A DNA stretch of 64,000 bases from Chitinophagales bacterium (GCA_017303855.1 JAFLBL010000002.1:62001-126000), one strand, 5' to 3'; shown: positions 35,121 to 45,001, numbered from the stretch's first letter. Program-made: numbers and translations. The notes: generated by a model from the letters alone, not told the origin.

Positions 35121-36029
35121 GTGCAGAATAAGTCACTGGCCAAAGGGTTGGTTTCAGACTACCGGGTTTCGGTTCGGCGTGCATGCAGTGTAATGATGGT
35201 CCATCACTCGATGTATTATTACAAGCGCCATCGTCGGGAAGATCGTCCCTTGCGGGCCCGGATTACAGAAATTGCGCAGGCAAGGGTTCGTTATGGTCAT
35301 TGGCGGATATATTCACTATTTCGTCGTGAAGGTTGGCAGGATAATCACAAAAGAGTGTACCGGATTTATAAAGAGGAAGGCCTGAACCTACGTAGCAAAA
35401 AACCAAGAAGAAATCGATCAGCGGCCACTCGTCTTGACCGAGTAAACCCCAATGAATTGTATCAATGTTGTTCAATGGATTTTGTCAGCGATGCCCTCTT
35501 TGATGGCAGAAAATTCAGGGCACTAACTTTAGTGGATAATTATAGTCGGGAATGCCTGGCGATCCAGGTTGGACAGTCCCTTACAGGAACAGATGTGGTG
35601 GATGTGCTGCAAAGATTAAAACATTATCGGGGAATAGTGCCTCAACGCATCCAAACAGATAATGGCAGCGAGTTTATTTCAAAGCAGGTTGACCACTGGG
35701 CATATGAAAACAAAGTAACCTTGGATTATTCCAGACCAGGTAAACCGACCGATAACCCGTTTGTAGAATCGTTTAATGGCAGTTTTCGGGACGAGTGCCT
35801 GAATGCGCACTGGTTCTTATCTTTGGAAGACGCAGCCGAAAAGATCGAGAGCTGGCGAATTGATTATAACGAATACCGGCCTCACAGTTCATTGAATGAT
35901 TTAACACCGGCAGAGTTTATTGAACAATGCGAAAAGTTGAAGAATAATAATGCAGCCCTGCCGGGGGCTCCTGCATCTGATCCGATGAATTTTGCAGCAG
36001 TAGAACATAGCCCAGCTGCATCAGAATAA
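35121..36029 (+). CDS. IS3 transposase OrfB
   Basis: This 302-residue frame holds the DDE integrase core: D120 (SMDF), D180 (QTDNGSEF) and E216 (PFVESFNG). It is read after -1 frameshifting from orfA, so it starts at the slip rather than at its own codon; the GTG at 35121 is only the first start in frame. The N-terminus [12 protein letters not shown] is standard for the group. The catalytic residues are intact. Confidence 0.9.
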   Translation: MQNKSLAKGLVSDYRVSVRRACSVMMVHHSMYYYKRHRREDRPLRARITEIAQARVRYGHWRIYSLFRREGWQDNHKRVYRIYKEEGLNLRSKKPRRNRSAATRLDRVNPNELYQCCSMDFVSDALFDGRKFRALTLVDNYSRECLAIQVGQSLTGTDVVDVLQRLKHYRGIVPQRIQTDNGSEFISKQVDHWAYENKVTLDYSRPGKPTDNPFVESFNGSFRDECLNAHWFLSLEDAAEKIESWRIDYNEYRPHSSLNDLTPAEFIEQCEKLKNNNAALPGAPASDPMNFAAVEHSPAASE

Positions 36030-36112
36030 TCATCAAATCAGCTGTAGTATTTGAAGCAATCAAAGGCTCCAAATTTCTAATTCAGACTGCTACAGAAAAT
36101 GGGAGAGGGTCA

Positions 36113-36546
36113 AATGAATGAAATAGTCTACTTTTAAACGGTACTAAAAAGGGGGAGCCTACACAACAGGAATTTAAGAGGGGCTCTTTTGGAATTAACT
36201 ATATAATTCTGGAAATTACAATGTGCATTTGTTTGTAAGATTAATTTAATACAAACTTGACAGTTCAGGACGGCTTAAATAAAACAGTCTCTCCGTAGAG
36301 AGACTGGCTACAACCGGCTGACTTAACTAATTAACCATTTCTTATGTTACAATGAAATTAGTCAAAAATGCAAATAATTGGTACTGGAATAATTGCAAAT
36401 ATTGAATGTGCAATCAAAACGTGTTAAGTCTTGAAGTAAATGTGGTATTTAATTGAATTCGAATAATATAATATGTGTGGCCAAGATTAATTTTAACTTC
36501 TTTGCAAAATAGTTGATTTCAGAAGTATTTTTTTATAAGCCTGATA
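36113..36546. other. Gene-free spacer after the IS3 element
   Basis: No coding frame is convincing. It contains a hairpin at 36285-36306 with an 8-bp perfect stem (CAGTCTCT / AGAGACTG, loop CCGTAG) and the AT-rich DNA downstream of the minus-strand gene at 36547-36909. Function of the hairpin is unknown. Confidence 0.45.
36285..36306. repeat. Perfect inverted repeat hairpin
   Basis: CAGTCTCT and AGAGACTG pair perfectly with a CCGTAG loop. No T run follows on either side, so it is not a plain terminator. It may be an old element end or protein site. Confidence 0.5.
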
Positions 36547-36909
36547 CTAATGAAAAAAGCGTAAAAGCTCACTACTTGCAAAGTCAATAAAAAATCCAAT
36601 ACCAAATGCGCTGATGGTGTGTTCAATTCCTGGTTTTGGTTTATGTTTTGTTATTTTCCGCATTACATATGGTAAAATTGCAAAACCAATGATTAATGAA
36701 GCAAAGAAAATAGATCCATTTAAGTTAGAAAATTTCATACTTACTTTCGGGAAATTGGTAATTTGACGGCCAAAAATTCCCAATGAAACGAGTATATATA
36801 CAATACCCACCCATCTCATTCTTTTTTGCCGAATACTAGGACCCAATGAAATTTCGTTTCTGTAAAAACCCATTTCTTTGAAATAGCCCGTTAAACTTGA
36901 CATACTCAT
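36547..36909 (-). CDS. Small membrane protein of unknown function
   Basis: This 120-residue protein has about three membrane segments (around 33-48, 60-80 and 95-115), with a positive patch between. No family recognised. It lies 18 bases downstream of the caspase-like secreted protein on the same strand, so the two are probably one transcript. Confidence 0.6.
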   Translation of the reverse strand: MSMSSLTGYFKEMGFYRNEISLGPSIRQKRMRWVGIVYILVSLGIFGRQITNFPKVSMKFSNLNGSIFFASLIIGFAILPYVMRKITKHKPKPGIEHTISAFGIGFFIDFASSELLRFFH

Positions 36910-36927
36910 AATGGTTTGGAATTTGAA

Positions 36928-39102
36928 TTATGCGATTTTAAGGGATTTCGATAAAATAAAAACATTATCATACCAACCCTTGTAGAGCTTACGAAACTCC
37001 ATTGGCCCTTTTTTGTTTTTCAGTTCAGTGAGTATTTTAATGACTTCCTCTTTTTGTATCTCATGATTTGGGGCAATCACACGGTTAACATATCCTTTAT
37101 TAATTAACTGCTCACATAGAGAAGCTACCCGTCTGCGAAAAATTCCTTTCTTGATTTTAGTGTTTCCCGCGTTGCAGATAATTAATATTGCATCCCTTCG
37201 TTTGTTAAGTGGAACTATTCTGTTTTCCCAATTGCTTATATCGGTGATTGAAATCCGCTCTTCGCCTATATACAAATACATTCCATCTGAATGTGCTATA
37301 ATCTGCACTATATCTCTTTCCCCGTTTATAATCTCTTCTTTTAATTCGTCTTTTGATTTTATGATTGAACTGAACTTTCCTTCTGATAAGACATTGACCT
37401 GATTATAAAATTTCTCCCAACTATGAGCTTCCAGAGTGGAAAACCCTCCTAGTTCCAACTCCGCTTTAGTGCGCGGTATGGCGTTACACAAACTTGCATT
37501 TGCCGGATTGAAGCTGCTACTTGATAGTATACTTTGTGGATCTATTACTGTTCTTACCTGCGAAATTCTTCTTAGCGTAGGTAATCCGACTTTATCTGCC
37601 TCTGTCATTATATCAAAAGAAATTAAATCATCCCCTGCCCATATAAATGAGTATTTATTCTTTTTAATAAAAATCATCTCATTTTTTGCTCTCTTTGCAA
37701 ATTCGTTGGCTTTGTGTATATAACCTCTAATTTTACTATCATGTAAATACAGTAGCAAAATAAATTCATCACTTCCAATCTTTAAAGTATATGCAAAAGC
37801 AGTTGATGGATACAAAGAAAGATCAGAAGAAATCTTTAGGATAAAATCATTAAAATAGTCTTTTAATATTTTTTTTTCATCTTCGTTCTTAAAGAGATTT
37901 GTGTGAGCTAACAAATAATTACCATTTTCTAAGTCTTCAGATAAATATACCCTGCCATCCCATTCTGCTATCTTAATATTATGTTCATATGAAAAAGGGG
38001 CTTGGTTAAGAAATATCTCATTTTTAAAATCTCCTTCGTATAAGTGGTTTTTAAAGTTAGGAAGTCTTTTTTCAGACACTTTAATTTGCTCGATGCGTCT
38101 TATTGTTTGTATATCAAAATACCCTGTTAGGGTTAACCCCTGATCCTTCTGAAATCTGAAAATACCCTTTTCTTTTACAAGTACTGTGCAATTGGCGTCT
38201 TTTTTGGGGAGATAATTATTTTCACGGAGGTATTGAAATATTTCATTTCTGAGATTTAAATCAGTTGGCATATCATACACTATCCAATGTTTGTACTCGG
38301 GATCGGGCTTGAAATAATTCATAAGAAGCCCCTTCTTTGTATAATTGGTGTACTGAAATTCAGCAGAAGCTCGGTCATCTATTATTCCATAAAGAGCTTC
38401 CTTTTGTGACATTCTTATACTTTCTGGTGTTAAATCATCAAGCAGTTTTACTGTTTCATTATTTAGCTTGCCTGTAATTTCAAGATGGTGAATTTTTTGA
38501 AATTCCATTATTGCATATTGAAAATCACTTGAAATATTCTTTTCGTCTAACAATTCATGCCTTGAAAGTATATTTATTGCAGCTTTACGATTTACCGCGG
38601 CAATGGTGTTCTTGTCTTTTAAGTTTAGTTTTCCCCCTTTTGACCCTATTAATTCTAATACAAGATTATTGAAACATTCCAGTTGCTCAGCAGCTGTTTC
38701 GCCGTCAAGCAGTCCTTTACTCCTTAACGTTAAAAAATCGTTTTTTTCTTTAACTGAAGTAAACACTATTATATCGTCTGATGTTGTTCCATAACCCTTT
38801 CTCCAGGATAAACTATTGTCAACTAATATAAGTTCGTTTTTTAAATCATGGTATAGTGGTTTGGATGCTGAATTCTGAATTAAGACTGAATTATTTCTGA
38901 GGTAACTAAATGCTTCAATTTCTGATTTAAATTTAATACTTCTTGCCATTTGCAGTTCTAAGGCTTGAGCCAATTCTCTTTTTGCAGCACTGTAAGTTAA
39001 ACGCTCAATTCCTTTCTTAAACAGAAAGCCCAGTTGAGAATTTGCAGTGAGGCAGAAATTTGAAATTAGAAGAATTATAAAAAGCCATCTTTTCATAAAC
39101 AA
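36928..39102 (-). CDS. Secreted protein with peptidoglycan-binding-like repeats and a CHAT/caspase-like protease domain
   Basis: This 724-residue protein has a signal peptide (about 1-22). Two stretches match peptidoglycan-binding-domain-1 style: MEFQKIHHLEITGKLNNETV and FRFQKDQGLTLTGYFDIQTI. The C-terminal 150 residues look like a CHAT/caspase-fold protease: His604 in IIAHSDGMYLYI and Cys643 in ILIICNAGN, the H...C dyad order with strand contexts as expected. It is low in GC. No homologous set can be named; role unknown. The small membrane protein downstream may be a partner. Confidence 0.6.
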   Translation of the reverse strand: MFMKRWLFIILLISNFCLTANSQLGFLFKKGIERLTYSAAKRELAQALELQMARSIKFKSEIEAFSYLRNNSVLIQNSASKPLYHDLKNELILVDNSLSWRKGYGTTSDDIIVFTSVKEKNDFLTLRSKGLLDGETAAEQLECFNNLVLELIGSKGGKLNLKDKNTIAAVNRKAAINILSRHELLDEKNISSDFQYAIMEFQKIHHLEITGKLNNETVKLLDDLTPESIRMSQKEALYGIIDDRASAEFQYTNYTKKGLLMNYFKPDPEYKHWIVYDMPTDLNLRNEIFQYLRENNYLPKKDANCTVLVKEKGIFRFQKDQGLTLTGYFDIQTIRRIEQIKVSEKRLPNFKNHLYEGDFKNEIFLNQAPFSYEHNIKIAEWDGRVYLSEDLENGNYLLAHTNLFKNEDEKKILKDYFNDFILKISSDLSLYPSTAFAYTLKIGSDEFILLLYLHDSKIRGYIHKANEFAKRAKNEMIFIKKNKYSFIWAGDDLISFDIMTEADKVGLPTLRRISQVRTVIDPQSILSSSSFNPANASLCNAIPRTKAELELGGFSTLEAHSWEKFYNQVNVLSEGKFSSIIKSKDELKEEIINGERDIVQIIAHSDGMYLYIGEERISITDISNWENRIVPLNKRRDAILIICNAGNTKIKKGIFRRRVASLCEQLINKGYVNRVIAPNHEIQKEEVIKILTELKNKKGPMEFRKLYKGWYDNVFILSKSLKIA

Positions 39103-39566
39103 GTAATTTAAATTAGATTAAGAATTCTTATTTATAATAAGGGCAGCTTAAAACAAGTGTTTTTTCCAGAAACTTAGGGGTTGGATACTTTTAAGAAGTA
39201 CTTAAAGATAGTGATTTGGATGATTTAAGAAATTGGAAATAAAAATTTGAGATTAGGTTCGAGTTAAATTGCTTGATAAACAAGTAAGTATATTATTAAC
39301 TAATGTGGGTTTTTAAAATGCGGAAGCTTGAATTCAACTTAAAATAACCTGAAATCATCCGAGAGGGCGTTTGTCCTCAAGTGATTGAATTGTTAAGGAG
39401 AAGTACTTTTAGATCAATTTAATAGTTAGTGGGTATTCGATTTATAACTTAAGTGTTATTAAGGTTTAAGGATGATATTTAAACTGATGTGCTTAGAACA
39501 TTTAGTTATGATGTTGCATTTTCTACTAAGTCTTTCTGCAGCAACCGGAGCTATATTCTATTGGAA
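39103..39566. other. Gene-free spacer before the IS21 element
   Basis: AT-rich stretch with no convincing gene. It probably holds the promoter of the minus-strand gene at 36928-39102 and the insertion-side flank of the IS21-family element. Confidence 0.45.
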
Positions 39567-39580
39567 ATTCCGCCGAAACA

Positions 39581-39661
39581 GACCCCACTTGACCGCGTGA
39601 AACTGACCCCCTGAGATCGCGTGAAATTGACCCCATTTGACCGCGTGAAACTGACCCCCTG
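39581..39661 (+). repeat. Tandem transposase-binding repeats at the IS21 left end
   Basis: Three copies of a unit with core GACCGCGTGAAA or GATCGCGTGAAA followed by CTGACCCC or TTGACCCC. Related copies sit reversed at 42136-42180. Typical IstA binding sites; not a CRISPR array. Confidence 0.75.
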
Positions 39662-39741
39662 AATTTGATCTGAGTTCTGTTGTTTTTCGCTGCTGCCCTT
39701 AGGATTTACTGTGTCACTTTGGCATAGTAAATCTAAGGACT

Positions 39742-41283
39742 ATGGCTAACAAAAACATCAGTATGAGCACAATTAAACAGATTGTTAAGCTAAAACTCCA
39801 GGGTATTGGTAAAAAAAGGATTGCCAATCGTCTGGGGATATCTAAGAATACCGTGAATGTATATCTGAGGGCCTTGTGCAAACTGGGGGTGCCGTATGGG
39901 GAGATGTTAAAACTGAGTGATTTTGAACTTGATCAGTTACTGCATCCTCCGCAGCAAACTATTGTGAATGAGAAGGTACAGCAGCTTTTTGATTTTTTTC
40001 CTGAGATGGAGCGGCAACTTCGAAGACGTGGAATGACAGTAGCCAGGCAGTTCATTGAGTTCAAAAGCAGGCATCCGCAGGGTTTTGGGGAAACTGCGTT
40101 TTACAAGTATTACAATCAATGGAAGCGAAAGGTTAACCCGACAATGCATATCGAGCACAAGGTGGGTGATAAGATGTATGTTGATTATGCTGGAGCTACG
40201 CTTCCGTATGTGGAAGAGGGAACGGGTGAACTTATGAAGGCGCAGGTCTTTGTAGCGATACTGGGATGGAGTCAGTATACGTATGTGGAAGCAGTAGCTG
40301 ATCAAACGATAGAGGAGTTCATTACAGGTTGCGAGAATGCGCTGTATTACTTCAAAGGGGTGCCGCTGGCCATTGTACCAGACAACCTTAAATCGGCGGT
40401 ATTTAAGGCCAGCCGGTATGAGCCCCTTCTCAATGATAACTTCCGTTGTTTTGCCGAACATTATGGCACTGCTATTTTACCAGCCCGTTCACGTAAGCCC
40501 AGGGATAAAGCGCATGTGGAAAATATGGTCAAGATTGCCTACCAGCGTATTTACACAACGATACCGGAGGATCAACATTTTAGTTTACAGGCATTAAATC
40601 AACGGATACAACAATCGTTGGCCGGACTGAATAGCAGTTCACTTACAGGAAGAAAGTACAGCCGGGCAGACCAGTGGATCCTGGAGCAACCTACGCTTCA
40701 CCCGCTCGCTCCAACCCGTTTTGAAATGCGAAAGATAAAACAGGTAACAGTGATGAAGAATGGCCATGTGTACCTCGCGGAGGATCAGCATTATTACAGT
40801 GTGCCTTATGAACTGATCGGAAAAAAACTACGGCTGCAGTACTCCCGCTCTGTAGTGGAGCTGTTCCATAAATACACGATGGTAGCCTGTCACAAGCGGA
40901 TTAAAAGTGCACATACATACACAACAGAGTCAGTACATATGCCTCCGCAACACCAGTTTGTGACAGAATGGAATCCCCGGTTCTTCCTTGATAAAGCAAA
41001 GCAGATTGACCCTGAGGTAGAAAATTTTATCCGCGAAGTGCTGGCCCGTAAAACACATCCGGAACAAGCGTACAAGAGTTGTATGGGAATACTCTCTTTT
41101 GCCAAACGTGTGGGAAACGCACGACTCATTAAAGCCTGTCGTCGTGCGCACCAGATCGGCTATTACAATTACCGGACGATCGAGGATATCTTAAAAAAGC
41201 ACCTGGATAAGTATGAAGAAGATCCAGATCCTGTAAGTATGCCATTACATGATAACATCCGTGGAGGAAAATACTATCAATAA
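39742..41283 (+). CDS. istA: IS21 transposase IstA
   Basis: This 513-residue protein has an N-terminal HTH (GKKRIANRLGISKNTVNVYL, about 23-42) and a DDE catalytic core: D148 (VDYAGATL), D214 (IVPDNLKS), E260 (DKAHVENMV). All three are present, so it may be active. istB follows 30 bases downstream. Confidence 0.95.
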   Translation: MANKNISMSTIKQIVKLKLQGIGKKRIANRLGISKNTVNVYLRALCKLGVPYGEMLKLSDFELDQLLHPPQQTIVNEKVQQLFDFFPEMERQLRRRGMTVARQFIEFKSRHPQGFGETAFYKYYNQWKRKVNPTMHIEHKVGDKMYVDYAGATLPYVEEGTGELMKAQVFVAILGWSQYTYVEAVADQTIEEFITGCENALYYFKGVPLAIVPDNLKSAVFKASRYEPLLNDNFRCFAEHYGTAILPARSRKPRDKAHVENMVKIAYQRIYTTIPEDQHFSLQALNQRIQQSLAGLNSSSLTGRKYSRADQWILEQPTLHPLAPTRFEMRKIKQVTVMKNGHVYLAEDQHYYSVPYELIGKKLRLQYSRSVVELFHKYTMVACHKRIKSAHTYTTESVHMPPQHQFVTEWNPRFFLDKAKQIDPEVENFIREVLARKTHPEQAYKSCMGILSFAKRVGNARLIKACRRAHQIGYYNYRTIEDILKKHLDKYEEDPDPVSMPLHDNIRGGKYYQ

Positions 41284-41313
41284 ACACAGTAATCATTTTT
41301 AAATTAATCAATT

Positions 41314-42060
41314 ATGAATCAGTCATTGGAAAAAATGCGTCAGATGCATTTAACAGGAATGGCCCGGGCCTTCCAGCTCACTACAGAATCGGGGAAAAAT
41401 GAAAAATTCACCTCCGATGAAATGATCACTCATCTTATAGACGCTGAATGGGATGAGCGCTATAACCGGCGTCTTGACCGCTCCATTAAAGAAGCCCGGT
41501 TCCGATACCGGGCCAGTGTTGAGGAGATACACTTCGATGAAGGTCGTGTAGATAAAAATCAGGTTCTCCGACTTGCCGGCTGTGATTTTATTAAACGAAA
41601 AGAGAACATCATTTTAACCGGTAGTACAGGTATTGGAAAAAGTTTTCTGGCTTCAGCTCTTGGGTATCAGGCCTGTTCAATGGGGTACAGGGTCCTTTAT
41701 CAGCATGCTACAAAGTTGTTTGGGAAGATGAAGCTCGCAAAAGCGGATGGGTCATACCTGAAGGAACTGGCAAGAATAGAACGGCAACATTTGTTAATAA
41801 TCGATGATTTTGGAATACAACCACTGGATGCTCAAAGCAGGAACACTTTAATGGAAATTATCGAAGACCGGCATGGTAAATCATCAACTGTGATTACCTC
41901 GCAGGTTCCGGTCAGCTTGTGGCACGAAATAATCGGTGAGCAAACTATCGCAGATGCCATCCTTGACCGGATCGTACACGACAGCCATCGCCTGGATATG
42001 AAAGGGGAATCACTCAGACGGAAAAAAGCCCTGACAAAAGAGCAGGAGGAGGAAATTTGA
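41314..42060 (+). CDS. istB: IS21 helper ATPase IstB
   Basis: This 248-residue AAA+ protein has Walker A GSTGIGKS (103-110) and Walker B LLIIDDFG. IstB helps IstA select and join DNA targets. It completes the IS21 gene pair. Confidence 0.95.
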   Translation: MNQSLEKMRQMHLTGMARAFQLTTESGKNEKFTSDEMITHLIDAEWDERYNRRLDRSIKEARFRYRASVEEIHFDEGRVDKNQVLRLAGCDFIKRKENIILTGSTGIGKSFLASALGYQACSMGYRVLYQHATKLFGKMKLAKADGSYLKELARIERQHLLIIDDFGIQPLDAQSRNTLMEIIEDRHGKSSTVITSQVPVSLWHEIIGEQTIADAILDRIVHDSHRLDMKGESLRRKKALTKEQEEEI

Positions 42061-42238
42061 AATTAAATTAAACTAACGTAGCTTGAAGCAGCAAAAAACA
42101 GGATCATTAAGATCAAACAAAGGCCATAAAAAATGAGGGGTCAGTTTGCCGCGATCTTAGGGGGTCAGTTAGCGCGAAATATCCAAGAGATAACAAAAAG
42201 CAAAATTTGTATTATATTATTTTATAAAAATTAGTATA

Positions 42239-42838
42239 ATGATTATTAAAGAATGTAAATATGTTTATCTAATTTTAATCACTCTAAGTATTTGCCTATT
42301 AGGAGGTTGTATTCATTCTCCAATTGTCCGCTGTGCTACAGTTAAGGAAAGGATTGTCGATGATTCGGTCCTTGCTAAAAAAACCTACCTTGAATTAAAC
42401 AACGGTACCCGAGTATACGGAACCAAGCTAAAAAGCCCCTTTTTTAAAAATGTAACATCAATTGACGGTAAAGAATTCCAAAACAGTGAAGTAAGGGGAT
42501 ATAGTTATGGCGGACATTATTATTTGTATTTTAACAACAAAGAATTTCTACGTTTAGTTGAAGGGTATGTTAGTGTATATAAAATGACGGAAGTAACAAC
42601 AGGAAGTGGGTTTAATACTACATCGAACAGAAGCGTTTGCAATATTTATGCGAAAAAAGGCCCCGATGGAGTATTGACTGTTATTCGCTTTCTTAGTGAA
42701 CTTAAGGCATTTGTAAAAGATTGTGACGCAGCTTATGCAATGGTTGATAAGTCCAGCAAAGAGGTGAGTAAATTAATCAAGAAAGATCATTTGTATTTAA
42801 ATAAGGTATTTGAGACCTATAATAATAATTGCAAGTAG
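42239..42838 (+). CDS. Lipoprotein of unknown function
   Basis: This 199-residue protein has a lipobox (LLGGC, Cys24) after a hydrophobic segment. The rest is soluble and mixed; no family recognised. It begins about 60 bases after the IS21 right end, so its promoter may be affected by the insertion. Confidence 0.7.
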   Translation: MIIKECKYVYLILITLSICLLGGCIHSPIVRCATVKERIVDDSVLAKKTYLELNNGTRVYGTKLKSPFFKNVTSIDGKEFQNSEVRGYSYGGHYYLYFNNKEFLRLVEGYVSVYKMTEVTTGSGFNTTSNRSVCNIYAKKGPDGVLTVIRFLSELKAFVKDCDAAYAMVDKSSKEVSKLIKKDHLYLNKVFETYNNNCK

Positions 42839-42958
42839 TTATTTTATTTGTTTAAAAAGCATTAATTTTACACAGGATTTGACTAGTTTAAAATAGGTGT
42901 CAGTGATGATTTAAGTGATTGACATTAAATAGTATAGCTTCCTCAACAGGGGGAGCAC

Positions 42959-43002
42959 AAAAGGGAAAAACCTCAGCATTTGCTGAGGTTTTTCCCTTTT
43001 TT
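42959..43002 (+). terminator. Very long, strong intrinsic terminator
   Basis: A 20-bp perfect stem (42959-42978 with 42981-43000, two-base loop) including CCTCAGCA/TGCTGAGG, followed by a T run, all inside 44 bases. It can act in both directions because A and T tracts flank the stem. Confidence 0.85.
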
Positions 43003-43031
43003 AGGCTTTCCTGTTTTCTGAGGTTTGCAAT

Positions 43032-43337
43032 ATGGCAAACCAATTCTATATCTATATCCTTTTTTCAAAGGAGCATGAAAAATATTATGTTGGCTATTCT
43101 TCTGATCCGTGGAGGCGACTTGAAGAACACAATGCAAAGCCTTTCAATACATACACCTCAAAGTACAGGCCATGGATGCTAAGTGCCGTATTTTCCTGTG
43201 GAGAAAAGGAGAATGAGGCAATAAAGATTGAACGCTTTATAAAAAAGCAAAAAAGCAGAAAAATACTAATGCAACTGATCAATCCTGATACAATACCTCA
43301 TGGTCCATTAGCCTTATTAAAAAGAGTTATCTTGTAA
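43032..43337 (+). CDS. GIY-YIG endonuclease domain protein
   Basis: This 101-residue protein is a single GIY-YIG domain: FYIYILFSKEHEKYYVGYSS holds the two strands (GIY is YIY, YIG is YVG), followed by DPWRRLEEHN with the Arg and His, and EAIKIERFIKKQKS. Common in Bacteroidota chromosomes. Role is unknown, perhaps DNA repair. Confidence 0.85.
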   Translation: MANQFYIYILFSKEHEKYYVGYSSDPWRRLEEHNAKPFNTYTSKYRPWMLSAVFSCGEKENEAIKIERFIKKQKSRKILMQLINPDTIPHGPLALLKRVIL

Positions 43338-43501
43338 AAAACGACGCTTCCAACTTTATACTCTCCACCCTGATCAGGATCGTGAACAAAGGCTTTGGTG
43401 GTCAGATCAGACTGGTGTTGCCGGGGATTAAATTGCAGGGATAGATACCTGCCTTTAATAGTTGCTAATCTGAGGCTGAGAAATTTTAACTGATCTTCAA
43501 A

Positions 43502-43891
43502 ATGGGAATGGATTTTCTTTTACCAAAAATACTGGGTCTGTTACTGATGGCAGTCTGGTTGTATTACTCACTTCGGGAAATGTATTTATATAAGCATGCA
43601 GAAAAGGTGAAAGGCCGGATCACTAATGTAAAAGACAACCCGGATTCTACCAGCTTACTGAATAAGATTATTACCGTTGAATTTTTCTATAGAGGAGTAA
43701 GAGAAACTATTACATATACAATTACGGGAACAAATGAAGAAGCAGGTGCTGAAATAGCGGTGTATATAAATCAGCATAACATACGGCATTCAGAAATTAA
43801 GCCCCGGTCAACGATTATTATTTTCTTCAATTTATTTATTCCCATGCTTTTTATTGTACTTATAATTGTTTCAATAGTTGTTGCGAAATGA
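43502..43891 (+). CDS. DUF3592-like membrane protein
   Basis: This 129-residue protein has membrane segments near both ends (about 7-25 and 103-127) with a strand-rich extracytoplasmic part between. KGRITNVKDNPDSTS and ITVEFFYRGVRET fit DUF3592. Function unknown. Start from the ATG at 43502. Confidence 0.65.
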   Translation: MGMDFLLPKILGLLLMAVWLYYSLREMYLYKHAEKVKGRITNVKDNPDSTSLLNKIITVEFFYRGVRETITYTITGTNEEAGAEIAVYINQHNIRHSEIKPRSTIIIFFNLFIPMLFIVLIIVSIVVAK

Positions 43892-44029
43892 TTTTAAGGC
43901 TTCCTGCCTTTACCTGATTGATAAATTACTTTGCAGCCAAAACCAGGTATTCCTGATATTGCTTTTTTGTTTTTATTATTTTGAGCTCCATATTTATTTA
44001 TTCCTGTATTGAAGATATAAGTCAACCCC

Positions 44030-45001
44030 TCACAACCGCTGCTTCTTCACACCCTTAAAAGTCTGTTTTACCGGAATTATCTTTCCTTCTTTGTCAAAGT
44101 ACATCCTGTCTATACAGGTGGCCCGGTTGTTCGCAGCGGTTTCGGTCAACGGGCGCCGGTGATACACGATATACCAGCTGTCTTTTTTAGGATTGTGAAT
44201 GATGGAATGATGACCGGAGCCCCTGGCCACTACCGAATCCTGTTCCAGGATCCGCCCGATCCGCTGATACGGACCAAACGGATTATCGGCTACCGCATAC
44301 GCTACACTGTAATCGGGTCCCGTCCAGCCGCCCTCACTCCACATGAAATAGTATTTATTATTCCGGACAAACATAAACGGTCCTTCCACATAGCCGGTGG
44401 GAGTGATCTCTTTGAATACAGTGCCTGCTGAATCGGGCACGAATCCGGTGAAGGTATCATTGAGCTGGGCGATATTACAATGTCCCCAACCTCCGTAAAT
44501 AATATAGTATTTGCCATCCTGATCTTTAAAAACAAATTGATCGATCGGCTGTGCCCCGTTATAGAACTGACTGATGAGGGGTTTGCCAATATGGTCCTTG
44601 TAAGGGCCTTCAGGTTTGTCTGCCACCGCCACCCCGATGCCTCCATATTCCTGGTTGTTCTGGATATCATTGGCGGCAAAGAAGAAATAGTATTTATCAT
44701 CTTTCTTCACTACGGCTGGCGCCCACATGGCGCGTTTGGCCCAGCGGATTGCACCGGTGTCCAGTATATGTTCATGCTTTTCCCAATGAACAAGATCTGA
44801 TGAGGAAAAGGCGTCAAAGAAGACCTGCTTATTGTATTTGTCAGAATAGGTGGGATAGATCCAGTATTGTTTTCCGAATACCACAGCTTCCGGATCGGCA
44901 TACCAGCCTTTCAGGACCGGGTTACCGGCGTATTTATTTTGTGCTTCGGCCGTCTTTAACATGAAAAAGAAAAGGAAGATCAGGCCGCATGTATATTTCA
45001 T
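44030..45001 (-). CDS. Glycoside hydrolase family 43 protein
   Basis: This 323-residue secreted protein (signal about 1-20) has a five-bladed-propeller GH43 pattern. Likely catalytic residues are Asp in WYADPEAVV, Asp in PIDQFVFKD and Glu in GYVEGPFMFV. Members release arabinose or xylose from plant polymers. No linked polysaccharide-uptake genes are next to it, so the target sugar is not clear. Confidence 0.9.
   Translation of the reverse strand: MKYTCGLIFLFFFMLKTAEAQNKYAGNPVLKGWYADPEAVVFGKQYWIYPTYSDKYNKQVFFDAFSSSDLVHWEKHEHILDTGAIRWAKRAMWAPAVVKKDDKYYFFFAANDIQNNQEYGGIGVAVADKPEGPYKDHIGKPLISQFYNGAQPIDQFVFKDQDGKYYIIYGGWGHCNIAQLNDTFTGFVPDSAGTVFKEITPTGYVEGPFMFVRNNKYYFMWSEGGWTGPDYSVAYAVADNPFGPYQRIGRILEQDSVVARGSGHHSIIHNPKKDSWYIVYHRRPLTETAANNRATCIDRMYFDKEGKIIPVKQTFKGVKKQRL

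Larger units (their letters stand above)
34767..36112 (+). mobile_element. IS3-family (IS407-group-like) insertion sequence
   Basis: The element has orfA and orfB with a -1 slip site. Probable ends are TGACCTCCTCCC at 34767 and, on the other strand, TGACCCTCTCCC ending at 36112, followed on both sides by a CTG-A-GC block. Length is about 1346 bp, normal for the group. Four-base flanks are ATTG on the left and AATG on the right, an imperfect match for a target duplication. An alternative right end near 36163 is possible. The orfA frame is broken. Confidence 0.75.
39567..42180 (+). mobile_element. IS21-family insertion sequence (istA-istB)
   Basis: istA and istB lie between ends with imperfect inverted repeats: ATTCCGCCGAAACAGACCCC on the left and ATTTCGCGCTAACTGACCCC on the other strand at the right. 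The left end has tandem repeats built on GACCGCGTGAAACTGACCCC (39581-39661), the right end shares GGGGTCAGTTTGCCGCGATC. Multiple end repeats are standard transposase sites of IS21. About 2.6 kb long. Exact ends and target duplication could not be fixed. Confidence 0.85.

Noticed and set aside
34765..36163. Alternative IS3 ends TGTGACCTCC and TGTAGGCTCC
   Set aside because: Inverted match is weaker (7 of 10) than for the TGACC ends at 34767 and 36112, and no target duplication is seen.
39581..39661. Short regular repeats that could suggest a CRISPR array
   Set aside because: They are IS21 end repeats with reversed copies at the other end; spacers are not unique, and there are no cas genes.
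43340..43443. Short frame reading SNFILSTLIRIVNKGFGG with a stop but no start
   Set aside because: Could be the 3' remnant of a lost gene, but it is too short to support and no family can be named.
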